DNA from: Hydractinia symbiolongicarpus
Taxonomy: Eukaryota > Cnidaria > Hydrozoa > Anthoathecata > Hydractiniidae
Assembly (NCBI RefSeq): GCF_029227915.1
Contig: NC_079883.1
Coordinates: 8,680,001-8,744,000 of the forward strand
Length of the DNA: 64,000 nucleotides
Direction: 5' to 3'
The stretch's first letter is position 1; each line of letters starts with the position of its first letter. Shown here piece after piece: positions 54,027 to 64,000 of this stretch. A model generated the notes under the pieces. That model had not been told where the DNA came from, searched no databases, and saw nothing but the letters and a program-made list of their open reading frames with translations. Position numbers and translations under genes: made by a program.

Positions 54027-54214
54027 TGTGGGCCGCCATCGGTAATAGTGCAACACCAAGGCAACCCGTGGTCACGGCGTGAATGAATCCACCTCCATGA
54101 CCCAAGGCCAAAAATCAGATTAATATACTGACCATTCAGAGAATGGCCTACCAGATATTAAACTGATAAGAACAGATACTACACTTGATCTTAGCCATTA
54201 GGCCGAGAAGCGAT
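54027..54214 (-). ncRNA. U2: U2 snRNA, unit R9
   Basis: Full-length, identical to the reference. Confidence 0.95.
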
Positions 54215-54536
54215 AAAGAACAAGCGTTGCCATGATAGGCATCGTCCACACACCGTAACTGCTTGTGGAGCATGTCACGTTACTGTAAAGCTTACAACTG
54301 TCACCGCGTACGGATGGACGGCGACATAGTAAAAATCACGGCTGTTGATTTAGCCGTAGGATGGAGAGCGACTGTAGCGAGTGGATGGTAACTTACATGA
54401 ATGCTAACAAAGGCGACGATACTAAGTGCGTGATATTACTTTCCAATATGTCTGCGTACATTCCGTTTATCAACGCATTACGCCAGAACGTGCGCGCGCG
54501 TTACACAGTAGACCATGCAGCCGAAATGCGACAGTG

Positions 54537-54609
54537 CGACCCTGCCAGGAGTCGAACCTGGAATCCCCTGATTCGTAGTCAGATGCCTTATCCATTGGGC
54601 CACAGGGCC
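54537..54609 (-). tRNA. tRNA-Arg(ACG): tRNA-Arg (ACG), unit R9
   Basis: Complete 73-nt gene. Confidence 0.95.
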
Positions 54610-55188
54610 ATGCTTATGACTTCGCCCCATCGTCATTTTGGCTTGCGCATTCGTTTTACTTACGACAGAATTCTTCGTGTTTGTAGCCATGAAAGAAAGG
54701 GACTTCTGTGAGTGAATTTTTTTACTGTGGTCTAATAAAAAAGTCGAAACGCAGTGCCCAATATATGAATTGCTCCTAATAGCCGGAAACAGGCCGTGTC
54801 GATGATGTAGGCCGACATACGCAACGCAAACCAAAGAACGCTTTATGAAAATCCTAACACGAGCGCGGAAGAAGCCCAAATTAACAGACTAGATGTAATG
54901 CTGAAGACCTCAAACTCCAGCAGCTTCTCTTGCAGACTATTGCGTCGTACTACAAATAAAAATTAACATGCTTTCGCATAGTCGCGGCACCCAAAACGGA
55001 CATTATACGATGTACAGAAACACACATTTCTGTTTTCGCGCCAAATCAATTCCCGGGAGTGGTACTTTTACGTCCGCATACTTCGCACCGTCTTAAATTA
55101 TATCTCATTTACACGGTAATGTTTAGTATACTTCTACTGTGATAACAAGCATCGTTTATCGTTGGATTGTTGTAAGAAAACATTAAAA

Positions 55189-55748
55189 ATGAGTGAAGCA
55201 GCTTCTCCAAAGAAAATCGCACCCAAGAAGAAACCTGCTGCAAAGAAGACAGCTGATCACCCTAAATATGTGGACATGATCAAGGCTGCTATCGCTACCC
55301 TAAAGGAACGCGGTGGTTCATCTCGCCAAGCTATTACAAAATATATTCATGCAAATTACAAAATTACAAAGTTGCTGAAAACTCAGATCATCATCTGAAA
55401 ATGGCTCTTAAACGAGGAGTAACATCAGGCGATTTGATTCAAACTAAAGGCACTGGTGCTTCTGGATCATTCAAGCTAGGTCAGGTAAAAAAAGAAAAAC
55501 CTAAGAAAAAGGCCGCAGCAAAAAAGCCAACGGCAAAGAAGCCTACTGCAAAGAAAAGTACACCAAAAAAGAAGCCAGCAAAGAAGAGCACGCCAAAGAA
55601 AGCAGCAAAGAAGCCTGCCACAAAGAAAGCCTCGGCTAAGAAACCAGCAGCTAAGAAACCCACAAAGAAGCCTGTTGCTAAAAAACCTGCAGCAAAGAAG
55701 GTCAAAAAGACTCCCAAAAAGGCAGCAAAGAAGACCGCAAAAAAATAA
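55189..55748 (+). pseudogene. H1: Histone H1 broken by 8-bp tandem duplication, unit R9
   Basis: AAATTACA is present twice in a row (55353..55360 and 55361..55368) where every other copy has it once. The length is 560 instead of 552. The frame changes after K58 of the globular domain and translation stops at 55398, giving a 69-residue product without the second half of the winged helix and without the C-tail. The rest of the gene is unchanged and the stem-loop is intact. Unlike the homopolymer indels elsewhere this is a clean duplication in an otherwise perfect unit, so a real recent mutation is plausible. Confidence 0.9.
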
Positions 55749-56109
55749 TTTGTGTGTATCTGGCTATTACATTAACAAACGGCTATTTTTATAGCCACAC
55801 ATTTACAAAAAAACATTATCTTGGTACAAAGTTAAACTTGTTTAAGTCACTTAAACAGTTAAAAAAGAGTAAATTTAAGATTAGATTCCCTAAGTTTAAG
55901 TATTTTCGTTTTTAAATTTCTTATTTTCTTGCTTTTACTTTTCTTGCCCTTCATATTTTTAACATTGTCAAACTTTATGTAGCATAAAATTTTTATGTAG
56001 CATAAAATTTAAACAGAAAGCAGGACAAAGTTTGATATAAAAAGCTAGCCGTAATATTTTTTATGGATGTGTGGCTATAAAAATAGCCGTTTTTTGTTTG
56101 GTAAGATGC

Positions 56110-56523
<414 letters not shown>

Positions 56524-57002
56524 TTAAGAAGTCGATGTAGTACGGATACACAAGACGGTCTAAAATGCACTATCGCGCCAAAGTTTTATTTCTCATATTG
56601 ATTGACAGCTAAGGTTCAAAACAAACCATTTGATTGGTGCTAAGAAAGTAATTTCTGATTGGCTGCATAATGACATTACGCTCATTACTTTAACATTTTT
56701 ATAAAATCTGTGTTTTTTGGCTACGGGGAAAACGGCTGTATCTTCTGATACACAAAAGCTTTTGACTTTTTTTTTTTTTAGTAAGTAGCAGAAGGTTTGG
56801 CGAATTCCAACGATGCCAAATTTATTGCCTTACTGAAACATTAAGACCACGAATTTTTAAAAAAACTACAGTTTTACTTAAAAAAATGTACAAAATGTTC
56901 GGAACATTTTGTAATGACGCAACTCTATTGGTTAATTAGGGTGTTTCCACGAGCAGTAGGTAATTTTATGGCCTCTTTTTAAAGCTGTCTGAATTCTGTT
57001 AA

Positions 57003-57358
<356 letters not shown>

Positions 57359-57817
57359 GCGTTGTCATTGCTCAACAAAAACGGCTATTTTTATAGCCAC
57401 AAATCTTTTAAAACATTACTTTGTGCACGCTTCCAAATTACACAATGTGTAAAGTCTTGTCACAGTTACATTTATTGCTATACGATACTATGTCATATAT
57501 GACACAAAAAAAATTTAGAAATACTTTGTAGGGTTAATTTGCCTGGGAGTGTTTCCGTGAAAAGCTGGGTTAAGTTAAATGTAAGCAATAACATGGATCA
57601 ATGTACTTGTCTTTTCTGCAAGTACAGCTAATAATACGTATGAAAAGTGAAGCTAATCCACACACACATGGGGAAGTATTTTAAATGTAGGCTAGTGTTC
57701 TTAAGCACATTATTTAGAGTTTTATTAACTTCGGTTAACTTGTAGTGACGCCAAGTAAATGTTTTTTTAAAGATGTGTGGTCTTAAAAAAGACCGTTTGT
57801 GTTTGGTAGACGTTGGT

Positions 57818-58222
57818 TTACTTGCTGCTTGTGTATTTTGTGACGGCTTTTGTTCCTTCACTGACTGCGTGTTTTGCAAGTTCTCCAGGCAAGAGAAGAC
57901 GTACTGCGGTTTGAATTTCACGAGAAGAGACTGGTCGACTTTTTGTTTTGAAGAGCCAAACGCGAAGCTTCGGAAGCAATGCGCTCAAAGATGTCGTTGA
58001 CAAATGAGTTCATGATGCTCATAGCTTTGCTTGAAACTCCGACATCTGGGTGAACTTGTTTCAAAACATTGTAGATGTAAATAGCATAACTTTCCTTTCT
58101 CTTTCTCTTGCGTTTCTTTTCACCAGTTCCACCAATCTTTCCTCCTTTTTTGCCGGCTCTTTTTTCACCTTTCTTGGCTACTTTAGGTGCCTGTTTTCTC
58201 CTTTAGCTGCTGCGTCAGACAT
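57818..58222 (-). pseudogene. H2B: Histone H2B with one insertion and one deletion, unit R10
   Basis: Near the 5' end one C is lost (plus strand TGTTTTCTCCTTT for TGTTTTCCTCCTTT, about 58198). One C is gained at about 57931 (AGAGACTGG for AGAGATGG). Total length stays 405, but everything between is out of frame, so no H2B can be made from this sequence as written. Confidence 0.85.
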
Positions 58223-58505
58223 GGTTAAAAATTTTTGCTACTTAACTTGTAAATAAGCATTAAACTGCAAGTCAAAACTTTTTGTTTATAAGTAAAAAAA
58301 TCGGATCGAATTCGATCCGAAAACGCCGATACGCAATTTAATTGGTTAAAAAAAAAATCTTTTGTTTAATACTTAATTATGATTGGTTAAAAAACATGAT
58401 TTCGATCCTATTTTTATGATGAAAAAACGAGTAAAGTTTATTTCGTTAACACTTACGTTAAATATTCGTACGTTTTTGTATTAACTTACAAATCAAATCG
58501 CAGTT

Positions 58506-58885
58506 ATGTCTGGACGTGGAAAAGGTGGAAAAGCTAAGGCTAAAGCCAAGACAAGATCCTCAAGAGCTGGACTTCAATTTCCAGTCGGTAGAGTGCATAG
58601 ATTCCTTCGTAGAGGGCACTATGCTAACCGAATTGGATCTGGAGCACCAGTTTACTTAGCAGCCGTCTTGGAATATTTATCTGCTGAGATATTGGAGTGG
58701 CTGGTAACGCAGCAAGAGACAACAAAAAAGCTAGGATTATTCCAAGACATTTACAATTGGCTGTTCGTAATGATGAAGAATTAAACAAACTTTTGAGCGG
58801 TGTAACCATTGCAGCTGGTGGTGTTTTGCCAAACATTCAAGCTGTCTTACTCCCAAAGAAGAACGACAAAGGACAGAAGAAGTAA
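58506..58885 (+). pseudogene. H2A: Histone H2A with 1-base deletion, unit R10
   Basis: One T is lost in TTGGAGTTGGCTGG (near 58698). The frame breaks after residue 64 (EILE) and the product would be 92 residues. The stem-loop is intact. Confidence 0.85.
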
Positions 58886-59081
58886 ACCGCTACACTCAGA
58901 AAACAACGGCTATTTTTATAGCCACACATCTTTAAAAAAACATTGTTTTTTTCACAAAACTATAACCTTAAAGTCTAATAGATAATCCATGCATACGCCT
59001 TGTCCTAAGTAACTCAAAGAAATTAAATAAAAAATTTGATCACAACGTCAAAATAAATTGCACGTATTTGCACCTACTAAT

Positions 59082-59201
59082 GTCTACGGCCATACCACGA
59101 TGAACACACCCGTTCTCGTCTGATCACGGAAGTTAAGCATCGTCGGGCCGGGATAGTACTTGGATGGGGGACCGCCTGGGAACTCCCGGTGTCGTAGGCT
59201 T
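59082..59201 (+). rRNA. 5S rRNA: 5S rRNA, unit R10
   Basis: Full-length and unchanged despite the indel-rich surroundings. Confidence 0.97.
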
Positions 59202-59527
59202 TTCATTTTCATTTGCTGTGATATATTTCTTGTTATAACAATTAAGGAACGTGGCGGTTGTTGAAAGTGTTTCCTATGACATTTTCCTACGACATTTTCA
59301 GGTGATAGTACGAGAAAAAAGAGCTTTCAAATGCATACAAACTCGATCTATTGCCGATCATCCAATAACCCTGACGGAATGGCAAATAAATTAAAATTCC
59401 GCCGCCTTCCGAGGACTTATATCGCAATCACGTTTCGTAACAGCCAAGCGAGGTTTTACCTTAGCGTTTAAGTCACCACCGACATTTGGCCCGCGCAACT
59501 TTTCTAAGCTCATTCATTTGACTTAAG

Positions 59528-59692
59528 GAGGGGGCGAGCGCGGACGCAGGCCCCCACTACCAGAAATTGTACGGTCGAGTTACTGACGTTTGCAGTAATC
59601 GCAGAGGTCAGCCCAAGCGTAGTGCAATGCAAGAGCCTCACTCTGGAAGAAAACCCTCATTGATCAGTCTTTACTTCCCGTCAGGTAAGTAT
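59528..59692 (-). ncRNA. U1: U1 snRNA with 1-base deletion, unit R10
   Basis: 165 instead of 166 bases: the GGGG run just after the 5'-splice-site pairing sequence has three G. The Sm site and U1A loop are unchanged. Confidence 0.88.
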
Positions 59693-59879
59693 GAGTTGGA
59701 ACTGCACCGTAGCATGAGGGTACCCTCAAAGTTTGTTAATGCTTGTGGCTTGAGTGTGTCATAAACTGCCGTGTCGCGGGGCATAGGCTGTATCTCCCCC
59801 AGTGTACGCGTTTTGTTCCCGCCGTAGACTATGCAGAGTGCCGTCGGAAAGAGGACTGCTATTATTCTTTTATTGCTTA

Positions 59880-60066
59880 TGTGGGCCGCCATCGGTAATA
59901 GTGCAACACCAAGGCAACCCGTGTCACGGCGTGAATGAATCCACCTCCATGACCCAAGGCCAAAAATCAGATTAATATACTGACCATTCAGAGAATGGCC
60001 TACCAGATATTAAACTGATAAGAACAGATACTACACTTGATCTTAGCCATTAGGCCGAGAAGCGAT
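59880..60066 (-). ncRNA. U2: U2 snRNA with 1-base deletion, unit R10
   Basis: 187 instead of 188 bases: one G lost (plus strand CCCGTGTCACGG for CCCGTGGTCACGG) in the 3' half. 5' half and Sm site normal. Confidence 0.88.
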
Positions 60067-60388
60067 AAAGAACAAGCGTTGCCATGATAGGCATCGTCCA
60101 CACACCGTAACTGCTTGTGGAGCATGTCACGTTACTGTAAAGCTTACAACTGTCACCGCGTACGGATGGACGGCGACATAGTAAAAATCACGGCTGTTGA
60201 TTTAGCCGTAGGATGGAGAGCGACTGTAGCGAGTGGATGGTAACTTACATGAATGCTAACAAAGGCGACGATACTAAGTGCGTGATATTACTTTCCAATA
60301 TGTCTGCGTACATTCCGTTTATCAACGCATTACGCCAGAACGTGCGCGCGCGTTACACAGTAGACCATGCAGCCGAAATGCGACAGTG

Positions 60389-60461
60389 CGACCCTGCCAG
60401 GAGTCGAACCTGGAATCCCCTGATTCGTAGTCAGATGCCTTATCCATTGGGCCACAGGGCC
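60389..60461 (-). tRNA. tRNA-Arg(ACG): tRNA-Arg (ACG), unit R10
   Basis: Complete 73-nt gene. Confidence 0.95.
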
Positions 60462-61040
60462 ATGCTTATGACTTCGCCCCATCGTCATTTTGGCTTGCGC
60501 ATTCGTTTTACTTACGACAGAATTCTTCGTGTTTGTAGCCATGAAAGAAAGGGACTTCTGTGAGTGAATTTTTTTACTGTGGTCTAATAAAAAAGTCGAA
60601 ACGCAGTGCCCAATATATGAATTGCTCCTAATAGCCGGAAACAGGCCGTGTCGATGATGTAGGCCGACATACGCAACGCAAACCAAAGAACGCTTTATGA
60701 AAATCCTAACACGAGCGCGGAAGAAGCCCAAATTAACAGACTAGATGTAATGCTGAAGACCTCAAACTCCAGCAGCTTCTCTTGCAGACTATTGCGTCGT
60801 ACTACAAATAAAAATTAACATGCTTTCGCATAGTCGCGGCACCCAAAACGGACATTATACGATGTACAGAAACACACATTTCTGTTTTCGCGCCAAATCA
60901 ATTCCCGGGAGTGGTACTTTTACGTCCGCATACTTCGCACCGTCTTAAATTATATCTCATTTACACGGTAATGTTTAGTATACTTCTACTGTGATAACAA
61001 GCATCGTTTATCGTTGGATTGTTGTAAGAAAACATTAAAA

Positions 61041-61592
61041 ATGAGTGAAGCAGCTTCTCCAAAGAAAATCGCACCCAAGAAGAAACCTGCTGCAAAGAAG
61101 ACAGCTGATCACCCTAAATATGTGGACATGATCAAGGCTGCTATCGCTACCCTAAAGGAACGCGGTGGTTCATCTCGCCAAGCTATTACAAAATATATTC
61201 ATGCAAATTACAAAGTTGCTGAAAACTCAGATCATCATCTGAAAATGGCTCTTAAACGAGGAGTAACATCAGGCGATTTGATTCAAACTAAAGGCACTGG
61301 TGCTTCTGGATCATTCAAGCTAGGTCAGGTAAAAAAAGAAAAACCTAAGAAAAAGGCCGCAGCAAAAAAGCCAACGGCAAAGAAGCCTACTGCAAAGAAA
61401 AGTACACCAAAAAAGAAGCCAGCAAAGAAGAGCACGCCAAAGAAAGCAGCAAAGAAGCCTGCCACAAAGAAAGCCTCGGCTAAGAAACCAGCAGCTAAGA
61501 AACCCACAAAGAAGCCTGTTGCTAAAAAACCTGCAGCAAAGAAGGTCAAAAAGACTCCCAAAAAGGCAGCAAAGAAGACCGCAAAAAAATAA
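61041..61592 (+). CDS. H1: Histone H1, unit R10
   Basis: Intact 183-aa copy. Confidence 0.97.
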   Translation: MSEAASPKKIAPKKKPAAKKTADHPKYVDMIKAAIATLKERGGSSRQAITKYIHANYKVAENSDHHLKMALKRGVTSGDLIQTKGTGASGSFKLGQVKKEKPKKKAAAKKPTAKKPTAKKSTPKKKPAKKSTPKKAAKKPATKKASAKKPAAKKPTKKPVAKKPAAKKVKKTPKKAAKKTAKK

Positions 61593-61955
61593 TTTGTGTG
61601 TATCTGGCTATTACATTAACAAACGGCTATTTTTATAGCCACACATTTACAAAAAAACATTATCTTGGTACAAAGTTAAACTTGTTTAAGTCACTTAAAC
61701 AGTTAAAAAAGAGTAAATTTAAGATTAGATTCCCTAAGTTTAAGTATTTTCGTTTTTAAATTTCTTATTTTCTTGCTTTTACTTTTCTTGCCCTTCATAT
61801 TTTTAACATTGTCAAACTTTATGTAGCATAAAATTTTTATGTAGTCATAAAATTTAAACAGAAAGCAGGACAAAGTTTGATATAAAAAAGCTAGCCGTAA
61901 TATTTTTTATGGATGTGTGGCTATAAAAATAGCCGTTTTTTGTTTGGTAAGATGC

Positions 61956-62369
<414 letters not shown>

Positions 62370-62847
62370 TTAAGAAGTCGATGTAGTACGGATACACAAG
62401 ACGGTCTAAAATGCACTATCGCGCCAAAGTTTTATTTCTCATATTGATTGACAGCTAAGGTTCAAAACAAACCATTTGATTGGTGCTAAGAAAGTAATTT
62501 CTGATTGGCTGCATAATGACATTACGCTCATTACTTTAACATTTTTATAAAATCTGTGTTTTTTGGCTACGGGAAAACGGCTGTATCTTCTGATACACAA
62601 AAGCTTTTGACTTTTTTTTTTTTTAGTAAGTAGCAGAAGGTTTGGCGAATTCCAACGATGCCAAATTTATTGCCTTACTGAAACATTAAGACCACGAATT
62701 TTTAAAAAAACTACAGTTTTACTTAAAAAAATGTACAAAATGTTCGGAACATTTTGTAATGACGCAACTCTATTGGTTAATTAGGGTGTTTCCACGAGCA
62801 GTAGGTAATTTTATGGCCTCTTTTTAAAGCTGTCTGAATTCTGTTAA

Positions 62848-63204
<357 letters not shown>

Positions 63205-63663
63205 GCGTTGTCATTGCTCAACAAAAACGGCTATTTTTATAGCCACAAATCTTTTAAAACATTACTTTGTGCACGCTTCCAAATTACACAATGTGTAAAG
63301 TCTTGTCACAGTTACATTTATTGCTATACGATACTATGTCATATATGACACAAAAAAATTTAGAAATACTTTGTAGGGTTAATTTGCCTGGGAGTGTTTC
63401 CGTGAAAAGCTGGGTTAAGTTAAATGTAAGCAATAACATGGATCAATGTACTTGTCTTTTCTGCAAGTACAGCTAATAATACGTATGAAAAGTGAAGCTA
63501 ATCCACACACACATGGGGAAGTATTTTAAATGTAGGCTAGTGTTCTTAAGCACATTATTTAGAAGTTTTATTAACTTCGGTTAACTTGTAGTGACGCCAA
63601 GTAAATGTTTTTTTAAAGATGTGTGGTCTTAAAAAAGACCGTTTGTGTTTGGTAGACGTTGGT

Positions 63664-64000
63664 TTACTTGCTGCTTGTGTATTTTGTGACGGCTTTTGTT
63701 CCTTCACTGACTGCGTGTTTTGCAAGTTCTCCAGGCAAGAGAAGACGTACTGCGGTTTGAATTTCACGAGAAGAGATGGTCGACTTTTTGTTTTGAAGAG
63801 CCAAACGCGAAGCTTCGGAAGCAATGCGCTCAAAGATGTCGTTGACAAATGAGTTCATGATGCTCATAGCTTTGCTTGAAACTCCGACATCTGGGTGAAC
63901 TTGTTTCAAAACATTGTAGATGTAAATAGCATAACTTTCCTTTCTCTTTCTCTTGCGTTTCTTTTCACCAGTTCCACCAATCTTTCCTCCTTTTTTGCCG
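63664..64000 (-). CDS. H2B: Histone H2B (partial at window edge), unit R11
   Basis: The frame is open from the window edge to the normal stop. The first 68 bases of the gene, about 22 N-tail residues, lie outside the window. Confidence 0.97.
   Translation of the reverse strand, partial: GKKGGKIGGTGEKKRKRKRKESYAIYIYNVLKQVHPDVGVSSKAMSIMNSFVNDIFERIASEASRLALQNKKSTISSREIQTAVRLLLPGELAKHAVSEGTKAVTKYTSSK

Overview
The window is a head-to-tail tandem array of one repeat unit of about 5.85 kb. Each unit carries the five replication-dependent histone genes (H1, H2A, H2B, H3, H4) and four non-coding RNA genes: 5S rRNA, U1 snRNA, U2 snRNA and tRNA-Arg(ACG). None of the histone genes contains an intron, and each ends in a 16-nt histone stem-loop. 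The linker histone, the animal-type H2A/H2B, the animal-like U1/U2 and the AT-rich spacers point to an invertebrate animal. A cnidarian, perhaps a hydrozoan such as Hydra, is my best guess from the proteins and composition, but this is an inference.

Unit layout, read as in 1..11636: H1(-), tRNA-Arg(+), U2(+), U1(+), 5S(-), H2A(-), H2B(+), H4(-), H3(+), then the next H1(-). H2A/H2B and H4/H3 are divergent pairs sharing promoters. H2B/H4 and H3/H1 converge, with paired stem-loops in their spacers. The unit therefore supplies core and linker histones (S-phase chromatin), two spliceosomal RNAs, a ribosomal RNA and a tRNA, through three kinds of transcription: Pol II histone type, Pol II snRNA type, and Pol III.

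Region by region (L and R are unit names used below): L1 partial 1..5785; L2 complete 5786..11636; L3 partial 11637..12786; a 500-N gap 12787..13286; then the array continues in the opposite orientation. R1 partial 13287..16446; R2 16447..22300; R3 22301..28154; R4 partial 28155..28656; a second 500-N gap 28657..29156; R5 partial 29157..32329; R6 32330..38182; R7 38183..44034; R8 44035..49888; R9 49889..55748; R10 55749..61592; R11 partial 61593..64000. Eight units are complete.

The copies are almost identical, including spacers. Exceptions are an 8-bp tandem duplication that breaks H1 in R9, and clusters of single-base indels in L2 (about 9.3-10.0 kb), R3 (about 26.4-28.4 kb, next to a gap) and R10 (about 56.7-59.9 kb). 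These break H2B, H1, H4, H2B and H2A copies and look more like consensus or assembly errors than biology. Detailed annotation is given once per gene, in the first complete copy; later copies list only what is specific to them. The spacer, promoter and stem-loop descriptions given for L1 apply to every other unit unless stated.
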